DNA from: Macrotis lagotis
Taxonomy: Eukaryota > Chordata > Mammalia > Peramelemorphia > Peramelidae
Direction: 5' to 3'
Assembly: GCF_037893015.1 (NCBI RefSeq)
Contig: NC_133658.1
Span: 883,183,038 to 883,247,037 of the forward strand
Length of the DNA: 64,000 nt
Shown here piece by piece: positions 33,601 to 46,100 of this stretch. Numbering within the stretch: the first letter of the stretch is position 1; each line of letters opens with the position of its first letter. A model generated the notes under the pieces. That model was not told the origin of the DNA and searched no databases. It saw only the letters and a list, made by a program, of their open reading frames with translations. Position numbers and translations under genes: made by a program.

Positions 33601-36600
33601 ACTGAATTCAGGTCTACCAGCCTAAATTTCCCCCTTATATGTTTTTTCTTCCCAGAAGGCCTTATAATATTTTTTTCAATGAAAAAGAAAAGAAAAACTG
33701 ATTAATTCATAAAAATACCCTAGTTATATATGTAATGTTATATGGACATCCTCTACCTCCCCCATTCCCCCAGGCCCTGCAAAGGAGTAGAGGAAGTATC
33801 TTCTCAGATTTCTTCACTGGGAGCAGGAAGCCAATAAACCCAAAGAAACAGTGGGGAGGTGAAAGGGTACTTGTGGCATCTGAGAAAGCTTGGGCAAATG
33901 CCTGGGGGCAGAGGTGAAAGGTCGGACTTGGGGACCAGTCAATGAGCTGAGGGCTACTCATTCACTCACTGAATAGACAGATAATGGGAGATCCATGCTC
34001 AGGACAGAGAAGAGTCTCCACTCAGAATTCTCTAGGACCCCACTCTCCTCCCACCAGTGCCCAGGCAGGATGACTTGCTATTTGTGGGGAGCGATGTGTA
34101 AGGCACCTGGTGCAATGAGACCAGAGGAGCCACCGCCCTCAGTGTTACGTAAGAGCCAGGAGGAAGCCTTCACTTCCTTATCTGTTCACTGAGTGAAAAC
34201 AACAGAAGTTTAAGTCAAGCCTTTCTGGTCCTCACCCAATGACACTGCAAAAACCAAAAAGTCTCTGACGTTTTGGAGCATCAAAGCAGGGATGGGCTGG
34301 GAGGGAACCTGCCTCCCCTGGGTAATCTCCCTCAGTTGGCTGAAAAGCTACCAGCTTCCTTCTATGTGGGACTGGCCTCACAATGAAACTGCCAACAGGG
34401 TAAGGGCATGATTCACTAGGAAGGCAGAAGAAAAGAGGAGAAAAGTCACATTTTATCCCCTTGCTAGGAGAGGGAGGACTTTGTGGATAATGAGAATTGA
34501 AAAAGGACTTAATTCCCCAACTCTTAAAAGACAAACAGCAGCACCTGCCGCTTGACAACAGATACAGATCCCTTCTTTCCACACCCAAAGCCACCTAGTT
34601 CAGGTTCTCATCACCTTTCACCTAAACTCTCCAGCTCCAGCTTTGTCCCACATAACTGCCAGAGCGCAGGTCTGACTACGCCCCTTTCTCCTGCACATCA
34701 AGGTCAGTGGTTCCCTAATCTCTCCAGGATTAAATGCACAATCCTCAGGGCAGCACTCAAAGCCCTTCCTATCTGTGGGCTCTCCCCTCTATACTCCCCA
34801 ACCCCCAGCCAATCCTGGTGCCTGTTCTCCCAGGTCCCTACCTCTGCACCCTCTGCCATGCTGACGGGGCCAACCCCTCACTGCAGCCTCTTAGGTCCAG
34901 TGGCTTCCTATAGCTCAAAGCTACCATCTGCAAGAGGTTTTTCCAGCCCCTAGCTGCTGGGACCTTCCCCTTTCAGATCACCTCTCATCTACTCTGAACA
35001 TATTTTGGACATCCATGGAGACTGATGTGTAGTCTTCCCTAGTCAAATGTAAACCTCTTGAGAGCAGGAATGCTTTTGTCTTTTTGTATATTACTGGTGT
35101 TTGGCACACAGCAGGCATTTAATAAATGCTTATGGACTGACTGTGTGACCATGGTCATCACCTCCCCTCTCTGGACCTCAGTTTCTTCATCCATACAAGA
35201 GGGAAATAACCCAAGTTGTCTGCCTCCTATGATGATGACAAAACTGATTAATCTTCACCTCATGCCACGGCTCCACAATTCTTGTTCTAATGCTTTCTCA
35301 ACTCCAAGATCTTTAGAAAGGTTCCAAATTAGACAGAGTCTCAGAGGCTGCCTCTCCCAACTCTTTCATTTTACAAATAAAGAAATTCAGATCCAGGAAA
35401 GAGAAGAACACCAGAGTCTGGTGTTCTTTCCCTAAGTGACACTGCCAAATGAGAAACACTAAATCTATTTCAAGGATAAACTGAGACAGGGATGGCACCC
35501 TGACCCCATAGACACAGGAAACAGCTAAGTGGCCAGGGAATTCTCTCAAGGCTGATGGAGATTGGAGAAGAAAGGGGCTGAGGAAAGAGGAAATGACTGA
35601 AAGTTTCCTTTCTGGTTTGTTTTTTTTTTTTAAATTGAGACCTAGCATAGAGTTCATGGCTGGCATACTTCTCCATACTGGACGAATACCTATTTAAACA
35701 CTTTTGTACCCAGTAAGTGTTTAATAAACATTTGCCCCCCAAATTAATGGAATAAAGACTGCGAATCTCTAGATTTAAAGTTGGAAAGGCCTTAGAAGAG
35801 CTCCTCTTGCCCAACTTCTCAGTTTTATGGATAAGAAAAACAACCAGACTCATCAAAGTTAGACAAAAACTCTAAAAGAACAACCTCCTATCTTTTTAGC
35901 CTAAGTTCCTTCAATAGGTCACTAGGGTCAGAATGGGGGTAGGGGGACATTAGGGGAAGAAAGGTGACTCCACAAGAATAGGGGAGAGGTGTTGGGTATT
36001 ACCGATGAGGGTCACAGGGACCCCATACTCCAGTGCAGAGATGGCTGTCCACTTCCCAGTGCCCTTCTGGCCAGCACTATCCCTGATCTTCGGTAGGAGG
36101 TGTTGGCTATCAGTATCTTTGAACTTAAGGATATTGGCTGTGATTTCAATTAGGAAGGAGTCCAGCTCTGTCTTATTCCATTCTTCAAATACCTACAAAG
36201 AGGATGTGGGAAAAAATGAAATGATAAAAAATGAGGATAAGATCAACAGGTTAAAAAATAAAGTAAGATCAAAAGGTATTCTGTGGTCACATATCAAACT
36301 GTCCTCCATCTGACACCCCCCCCACCAAGCCAGATCCTCTATTTTCATTTTTAGATTCTACTGGACACACTGCCAGCAGCTTCCCCTGTATTCTCAGCCA
36401 CATCAGCCAGAGGAAAAGGCATGAGAGAGTTGGAAAGGATGAGGAAGACAAACTTTAAAAAGAATTTTATGAAATGATGCAAAGTGAGAAAAGAATAAAC
36501 TGAAGAAAAGACTAACTGATCAGACACCAAGATCAGCAGATCTAATACTAGACATGGCAGTCTGGTAGACCTGGGTTCAAAGCCTACCTCAGACACTTCT

Positions 36601-39600
36601 AAGTGGTGTGACCCTAGGTAGGTCACCTGACTCTGAGCCTCACTATTTTTCCCACTGGTGTAGTTGCCATGATATCTAGAGAGGTGACCTCCTAGAACTG
36701 TTCTAGGGATCAAATGAGATAATCTTTGTGAGATGCTTTGCAAACCTTACAGCACCATAAAATGTTCTTTATTTAAGAGTAAGTTAGGTCTTGTGGCAAA
36801 TCATCCCCAAGCACTTATTAAGTATTCATTCGTGCCAGGCCGGGTGCCAGAGACAACATGTATAAATCAGGACATACACTAAAAATACAGAGTAGATGGA
36901 AGATGAAGAGAGCCTTGGTAAAAGTAAGGAGAGACAGAGACAGAGACAGGCAGGCAGACAGACAGACAGCCTCAGAGTCAAGAAGAGCTGGGTTCAAATT
37001 CTACCTCTGACATGCTCAAGCTGGGAGACTGACCCAAGAGAAGGCCTTTGACCTTAGTGTCCCGAGCAACTTCAAAGGCTGTTAAGTTACAAATGAGTTT
37101 CCCATTTGCACCAACAGAGAAGGTTTCATTCCAGGAAATGCCCACAAGTGAAATCACAAGTCTAAATCAAATAGAAGAGGAAAAGAGAATGAGAATAAAT
37201 GGACAAAAAAGGTTGATGGGATTTTCCCAACCACTCATCAGAGAGAAACCTCTAATGACAAAGAAAATTAACCAAAAAATCTTGAGAGAATGACCTCCAC
37301 CTAGCCAGTGTTCTGATTTAATATTCCCTTGCCTCTTTCCTATGATGGAGGCATGTAAAAAAGTAGTAAACAAAAACACTTACTGTGTGCAGAGCACCAT
37401 GCTAAATGCTGATGACACAAAGAAAAAAGACAGTTTCTGCTTTTAAGGAGCTCACATTCTAATGGGGGGGGGGGGGAACAAAGTGAAAGAGCAAGAAGAA
37501 AGAAATGAGCAGAAATGTACCTCCATTAGCCAGGCATCTCCTCTACAGCTACCTGCTATGGGGTGGCAAGCACAGAACCAGGCTCCAGACTCACCTTGGC
37601 CATCTCATTGTGGTCCATGCCCAGGATGTCTTTCATCAGATGGTAGGCCTCACAGATCAGCTGCATGTCTCCATATTCTATTCCATTGTGCACCATCTTG
37701 ACAAAGTGACCAGAACCCTCATCTCCCACCTATCAGAGAGAGCAAGTAACAGATGGTCATGAGAGAAGCTGCTGGAATACCAGAGCAAGCCTACACTGGT
37801 CTGCTGTGAGCAGTGAGCTTCCCTGAAGGCAAACTCAAAGAAAAGCAATTACAGAGAGCAGGAAAAAGCCAGGATCATGTTGAATCTACTTCCCTGCCTT
37901 GGCCCACTAAGTTGAACACTAAAATAAGATCAGAGAAAAGGACCTATCTGCACAAAAATGTTTACAACAGCTCTTATTGGTGGTTAAGAATTAGAAATTC
38001 AAGAATCAATCAATTGGGGAATGGCTGAATAAACTGTGGTATATGATTGTAAGGAAATATTGTGCTATAAGAAATGAAAAGCAGAATGATTTCAGAAAAA
38101 CTTGGGAAGTGTTACATGAATTGATGCAAAGTGAAGTGAGTAGAACCAGGAGAAAGTTACAGATATTAAGAGCAATATGGTAAGGATGAGCAATTGTGAA
38201 TGACTTAGCTATTCTCAGCAATGCAATGATCAAGACAATCCCAAAGGATTAATGAAGCATACTATACATCTCCAGAGAAAGAACTGTTTGAAAACAGACT
38301 GAAACATGCTATTTCCCCCCTTTTTTTCCATTCTTTTTCTTTAATTCAAATCTAGTACAAAATGACTAGAATGGAAATGTTTTACATGACTGCATATGTA
38401 TTACCCTACATCTGATTGCTTACTGTGGAGGGATAGAATTTGGAACTCAAAACTTAAAAAAAAATAAGTTTAAAAATTGTTTAAAATTGTGATTGGGGGA
38501 AAATGTATATACCTATATTTGTGTGTGTATGCAATTGTACATGTGTGTGAACATATATCTATATAAACACACAAAAAAGAAGCCCACAAAGCTTCCATAC
38601 AGTGTAGTCATAGTTATTTTTGACTTAGTGACACTGACTCCAGGGTCACTTCCTCAGGGCAGGTCTTAGATTGTCCCTTTGCATCGCTTTTTTAAAGCTG
38701 TATCCTCAGGTGTCATAGAAGGCCTCTCCACATTTGCCCCTTCCTGGGTAAGAGCCTCCTAATAAAGTCAAAGTTGAAGAAATCTCTTATATTTAACACA
38801 TGTTAAGATGGTCACAATCTAAGAGGAAGAGCTCTGGAGGAAGGACCAGGATTCAAATTCTGGCTTTGCTGCTTACTACTTTTATAAGTTTGGCCAAGTC
38901 CCTTAAGATCATACTGAGAGTGGGAGAAGATCTGAGAAGTCATACAGTTTGATGTCTTTTTTTTTTTTTTTTAACAGATGGGGAATCTGGTGTGCAGAGA
39001 GGCTAAGGGACTTACATGATACCATACAGCAACTACAACAGGGATTCGAACAATATAGGTGGTACAGTGGCTAGAATGCTCAACTGGAGTCAGGAAGGGC
39101 TGAGTTCAAATCAAGTCTCAGGCACTTACTAGCTCAGTGACTCTGAGCAAGTCATTAACTCCTGCCTGCCTCAGTTTCCTCATCTGTGAAATGAAGGTTT
39201 GGACTAGATTAACTCTAAGGTCCCTTTCAGTTGTTTTGAAAAGAACATGATGGGAGCGCTTCTCTAGTCTTGCTCTCATGTGCGATCCCAGCCTAACCCA
39301 GGAGAAAATTTTCTAGCTATGCTTTCCCTGAAGTGGCCTATTGCCTAGGACAAAGGTTTCAGTGACTATACAGTACAGGGTGAGGGCGGGGAGGGGAGAT
39401 GACTGAGACTTCTTATCTGAGGACTGTGGCCTTGCAGCCTCTCCCCAATGTTTCACTTAGCACAAAGGCTGTTCATCAGTTGAAGAGAAAGGACAGATCT
39501 ACTGCAGGGAAATAAGCCAAGTGAGATCACCAGGAATGGCCAGGCCCAGGCCCAGGCCAGCTGCCCTCCAAACCTCCTCAGGCAGACTCAGACTCCTGTC

Positions 39601-42600
39601 TCATCAGTAACAAGGATGGATCTCTAGGATCATCCTCTATCCTAGAACTGGAGTGGGACCTCAGAGGGAAGTCAAGGCACATCTTAACAGCCACAAAGGG
39701 AAGCACTAAAGTGCACTGCAAAGAACACTTAACTTGGAAGCAAGGATCTGAGTTCAAATCCTTCCTCTGCCATTTATTATCCCTGAGTCTTGGGAAAAGT
39801 CATCCCAGTCCTCTGGGCCCGTCTCTCTTGACATTATTACTGTGGGGGAGTAGGAAGAGAACCTGGAACTGGAAACCCAGGCTCTGCCACTTTCAAATGG
39901 GACAACTCATGGTAAAGTCAATGAAACCCCTTGCAGGCCTCTCTTCATCTGCAGACTGTCTCTGAGGTGCCCCCCACCCAGTGCAAGATCAACAGTCAGA
40001 TGAAGGCCAGGAGCCACCTGACTCATTTGAGCACAGGCCAGAGAAAGTCCAGGGTATGGGAGGTCCAGGCTTCTGCATCTCCACCCAAAGCCCAGTGGAC
40101 ATGCTAGATTAGTGTGGTGCCACAGGCTGACCCCTGGGACCCCAAGAACCTGCCATGCTTTAGGAATGCCTCTGGCAGCCCTGCTGTCTTCTCTGGTTAC
40201 ACCACCCTCCCAGTCCCAGCTCTAAAGGTATGATCCAGTACTTGCCCAATCACAGCATGGCTCCCCAGTGCCCACTTTGGCAGCGATACTTTGGAAGATT
40301 GTCTTGATGTGGGGCCTGTGGAAAGGAACATAGTCAACTCAGCAGCCAGGAAGAGAGGAGTGAAGGTTTCTACCCAGTACTCCATAATTCTTTCCAATGG
40401 GGAGAAATGATTCCCTATTTAGGAAACAATTTCCAGAATAATTCCGGAAACCAAAAACTGCTCTCCAACTACTTGCTAAGTAGGCTCCCCTCTTTTGACT
40501 TTCAGGGGACCAGAGACAAAAAATAGGGTGGGGCAGAGTAAGGAAGAGAATCTAAAAAACCAAAGGCAAGAATTCTGGGTAGAAACAGCTATTCCAAAGA
40601 ATCAGCAATTCCCAATGGAAAAAGCCCCTCCCAACTGTTAGCACTCTCTCTTCTTTACCCAGAAATAGTTGTCTTTACTTTTTTTTTTCCAGATCTACTT
40701 ATCTCTGGATGTATCATTTCTCCCAAGAGAATGTAAGCTCCCTCAGGGTTCGTTCAGATGGCTTCATTTTTGTCTTTGTGGTCCCAGGACCTGACAGAGA
40801 ACCCCTGAATATGATGGACCGTGAGTACCCTAAAATACTAAGGAAGTATAACAACCATGCTTGGTTCCTTCAGAGACAGGGGTTTCCAGACAGGAAAGGT
40901 TGTTCATATTGTTTAACTCAGTTCTAAGACTGGAGCTAGGGCGGCTAGGTGGCGTAGTGGATAAAGCACTGGCCTTGGAGTCAGGAGTACCTGGGTTCAA
41001 ATCCAGTCTCAGACACTTAATAATTACCTAGCTGTGTGGCCTTGGGCAAGCCACTTAACCCCCTTTGCCTTACAAAAAAAAAAAAACAAATAAAAGACTG
41101 GAGCTATATCATGAAACAAAGGTATGTAAAAAACAAGACAAAACATTTAAAAAATATGTTGAACTGAACTTATCATCAAGAGAACAAACTTATGACTCGG
41201 ATTTGGAAAAGAAATGAAAAGTTCCTTTGTCCACCAATAAGCTCTTTCTCTTGCCTGACTTTTGGGAAGGCAAAAAGTAATTCAATATCCCTTTAGTCTG
41301 TAATTCATAGCTTAAAGCCCAGCTCAGGGTGTCCTGACTTAAATCCTTCAGAGCTGTGTTGGTATTTTAATCTGAACAAGAACTCAGTAATGGAAATCTG
41401 GGTAAAGGGCAAGTCCCAACTATATAAAAAGTCACAGTATAGAAATATGTCTATATGTATGTATGTAAATACATATGAAAATCTTTATTGAGATCTTTTG
41501 TTTTTAAGTCCACTTAATTTTCTTCCTGTATCCCTCTCTGTCCCAGAAAACCATTCCTTCCAATAATTTTTAATAGGGAGAATAAATACACTGTTATTCA
41601 GAGTAGAAAAATGTAGATGGTTCCCACTTCATCCTTCTCTCTCCAGTAGGGTAAAATAGTCACTATTTTGAGACAATTGCATTTTAAATTTATTTGGGGA
41701 TTCACCTGACCATTAGTGAGGACAGCCAGGTGATCACCAATTTAAGGCAACAAATATTTATTAAGCTTCTACTGTGAACAAAGCACACAGCCAAGTATTA
41801 AAGATGCAAAGACAAAAAAGGAAACAGTCCTGGCCCTCCAGGGGCAAGATGGGGCTGGTCTGAGGTGAATCATAAAATCTGGCAGGAGATGAGCAGTAAC
41901 CATGCAAGGTGAAAGGTTAACACTGCTCTTCCTCTGAACTCCAGTGCCTTTCTCCAAATCTTTCCCGTTAGTCTTTGCAATTTCCCCAGCAGCAGTTTGA
42001 GAAAAGTTTACTCAAGGGGCCATGAGCAGGGCAGGTAACTCCATGTAGATCTCCTTCCCCACTCCCTAGTCCAACGGCCTCTTCTTGATTTCAGCATTCT
42101 GAAAGGCTTCCCTATTTAGCTAAAAGTCAAATCAGCTCAATGGGAAAACTTCCCCAAAGTCACCCTTGAGGTTGGGACAATTAAGAGAGGAGCCTGTTCA
42201 GCCCCAATTAATATGCATATTCCACTGAGAATCAAATTCTGAGAGAACAAGGTTACCTGTCTATATCTCCCTCACATAGGATCCTTCCTTTGCTATTTCC
42301 TCCTCCTCTGTTCCGTCTCTGTCTTCCTGTATTTGGCTGTATCTTTTTTCTGGAGTCTCAGTGGTGATGCTTTCCCTCAGACTAATTTTCATATATAATT
42401 GAATCATTTGCAATTTTCAGTTTTACCTCCCCTCCTTCCCCTTCTCCCTCCACCTTTTTCCAAAGCTCTATGATTCTCAAATTTTCTTTCTTAGACTTAT
42501 CCCTCCATCCCCACCAGCCTTTTTCAAAGGTTTTCCCTCTTCCCCTTTTTTTGTCTAGGACCATTCATTCATTCATTCCCTCAGCAAATGTATGAGAACC

Positions 42601-43128
42601 TGCAATGTTCAAGTACAGAGCTGGGTGCAGGATGTGTCAAAAACATGGATGAGCACCAGCCTCTCTCCTTTTAGGCATCTCACAGCTTAGGAAGGGAGCT
42701 AAGGAAGGCAGGACAGAGGCTCACTGGAGTCAGGAGCTGTATCCACTGTGGTGGGCACTCACATAAGGAGAGATTTCAGGGCTACTCTTTGGAAATGAGT
42801 GTCTCTAGCACTAGGTTTGCAGAGGTACACAATCCCTGGGCAAGGAGAAGGGCCAGTCAGGCCTTCTTGGCAGAGGAGCAGTGAGGCTGTCTGGGCTGGG
42901 TATTCCCATGCCCTGAGATTCCTCTGTCCTATGACAATTCCTACTTCTTTCAAGGTCAGTCTGCCATACAATAAAGTGGGATGTGACAAGACCCTCCCTA
43001 TTTCTCCCAGATACAGGGATACAGATTAAAAAGGCAAAAGGCAGGGGCCATTACCCAGGTCATTATGGGTTGGCACTCATATGTCTAGGGCAAGCTGTAT
43101 CTTTGGAGGAGTTGATTTTAAGTTTTAG

Positions 43129-43168
<40 letters not shown>

Positions 43169-46100
43169 ATATACATATACATATATATATGTATGTAAGT
43201 AGGGAATATGAATCTGTCAGATACATGCTGCCAAAGTAGCAAACCAGTGGTTTGCAGAGGAGTATCTCGAACAACCTTAACATTCCCAGTGCAGCATACA
43301 CCTCCACAAATGCTCCTTGCTCCCTCATTCACACCAGAAGTTCATTCAAACTTCTCCAAAGCTGGTAGGGATGGTTTTAAGCACCTACTATGTGCTTGAG
43401 ATCACCAGACTCACCAGGCTTCTTTATTTCCTCCGGGCATGAGAGACGGCCCATAACGGGCCCCATCCTCTCCACCACTCACACCACTTCCCACAAACAA
43501 GATGCCTTTGGCCTTGAGGTCTTGGCATCGCCTCTGAAGGGGAGAGGAAAGGAGTTCCATTACACATCATACAAAATTCTTTCTTCTCTTTCTAATACAA
43601 GGACAGGGGTGAGAGGCAGAGAAGAGAAGCGGATAAGGTTCATTTCCCCTCTTCCCCTTATCTCTATCCTGAAGGGATCTAAGAGTCATAAAATGATCTA
43701 GAAATGCAAAAAGAGAAGATAAGACAGGATTTGGAATGGGCCTACAGGGGGAGGGAGATTCAGTGAAACAGTCCATCTCCCACCTAATGTCACATATGAA
43801 TGTTACCGTGTGTGAGGGGAGGGCTCCCCAGCAAAATAAACCTACTTCTCCAAACAAATTAAGCTGGTAGAGAATCAGATCACAAGAGAACATACCAAGC
43901 CTCCTCCTCTCTGTAGAGAGAAGAACGCTGGCCTAGTAAGGCTGCTACATCACTGGATGGAGCTACTGTATCAGGTTTGTTTTTGCTTAACTATCTTTCT
44001 GTTACAAAAGCAGATTTAAATGGAGAATGACTGTGGTACACAGATAAATTGTATCCATAAACAAACTGTTAAAAAGAAGTTAATTGATACTCCAAAGACA
44101 TTAGTATGCAAAAAACAAAAGAAGGAATCTCCAAAACCAGTTATGAAGGACAAATGCCCTTCTGAGAGGTACACTTCAACCCCAGGGCTCTCGTGTACAA
44201 GTTCCCAGTCATCTTAGGTCAGTGCAGGGAGTGAATGCAGTCAAGGACAGCACTGGCCCAGCCTTAGGCCTGCTCTGAAACCCTGGGTTTTAGACAGAAG
44301 AAGGGAAAAGTACTTACTGTAGTATCTCTGTACTCAGAATTCCCCCCATCAATGATAATGTCACCAGCTTCCAATAAGGGCACCTGCAACAAGATGAAGC
44401 GTTAAGAGGAACCCTTAAAAGTCAGAACTGCCTTCCCAGGAAAAAGCATAGTTCCAGGAACAAAACTCTTATCACTGAGCTGAGCAAGGTTAGACCAGGG
44501 ATTTGTCCCAAGAACACCCTGTGGCCCAAGACCGGCTTGGAATCTCTATGGTCTGAGACAGACAGCACAGCTTATTATAAAATCAAACCAAGAGGACCTA
44601 ATCATAACCATCTGCCTTTAGAGGCGAGACCAAAAGAAAACAAAGTTTGCTTTCTAAAACTCACATAGCAAATCCACTGATGCCCTAAAAATCTATTCAC
44701 AGACCCCAGGTTAAGAACTGCTGGTCCAAAGTCTCTGACTTCCCAGGTCAGCATTTACCCCACATGACTATTCTTCCTCATTAATGATCTAAAATGGAGG
44801 CATCAGGGGGCAGCTAGGTGGCGTTGGGGGCAGCTAGGTGGCGTAGTGGATAAAGCACCAGCCCTGGAGTCAGGAGTACCTGAGTTCAAATCTGGCCTCA
44901 GACACTTAATAATTACCTAGCTGTGTGGCCTTGGGCAAGCCACTTAACCCCATTTGCCTTGCAAAAAAATAAACAAACCCTAAAATGGAGGCATCAAACG
45001 TGTGAGCAGCAGGAGCCCCGATGCTCCTGAAGACAGCTTGGACCAGATTAAAATGCAACTGAGAAATTTAACAAGATAAAAATATACAATAATACAAATA
45101 CAATACAATACAATAATACAAAAATATGATAAAACAAATCAAAAATACAATAAAACAAATCAAATAAAACCAAATCATTATCAGGCCTGCAGGGATCCCT
45201 AAGCACAGTTTGGAGGCCCTGTTTTGATTTGACTTTTAACATTTGGATAAACCTCATTAAGAGGCAGGAGGACCAGGTGCTCCCCCCACTGTCTATCAGT
45301 CACCTATTTATTCTTGCTCCCATTTTTTAATCACCTACTATGTGCAAAACTCTATGTGAGGCACTCCAGGAGATACCAAATGGATTGTGCAGGCCAGCCC
45401 GCAAAGAGGAAGCTACTCAGTCAGCTCCATGTCACAGCATCACAAAATAAGTATGTTACATTAGAGAGGGCAGAATTCAGGTCATTTGCCAGTGAGAGAG
45501 GCCAGAGAGGGTCAGCAAGGCCTGCAGAAAGCTGTACAATATGAACTGAGGCTCCCAAGCCCAGGCACAATAGAGGTGGCCAACACCCTCCTGGTTTTCT
45601 CCCATTCATGGTATGATCAAGAAGAAAGGTGACTGAGGCCTGCCTCTTTTACCTATGTTCACCGGGAACAGCTCAGAGTATCAGATGGGGAAGACCTTGG
45701 AGCACACCCGGTCTGGTCCAACATTCCCCACTCCAGAATAAGTGTGCATTATAAGTGGATGGAGATGCCTGTCACTTGTGGGGTACCACTCACAGGCATT
45801 AAGTGTGTTACCTGAGCCCCCTCTAATGGGACATCAACCCCTCCAGGTCCTGAGGGTCAGAAAATGTTTAGAGAAACAGGTTAATTATGGGAAAGCCAGG
45901 GTGCCCACATGCTCTAGGCTGTAGGAGAAAGGATGTGTGACAATAATAAACCTCACCAATTGCCAGAGTTTTGGAGGAAGACTCGGGGTGAAATGCCCCC
46001 ATCTAGTTCCAAGTTCCCTAAGGACTCCAAAATTATTGTTCAGCTCTCTCCTCCATTTCAGGCCATGTCAACCAAACCAGCATGTTGGAAGACAGTTTCC

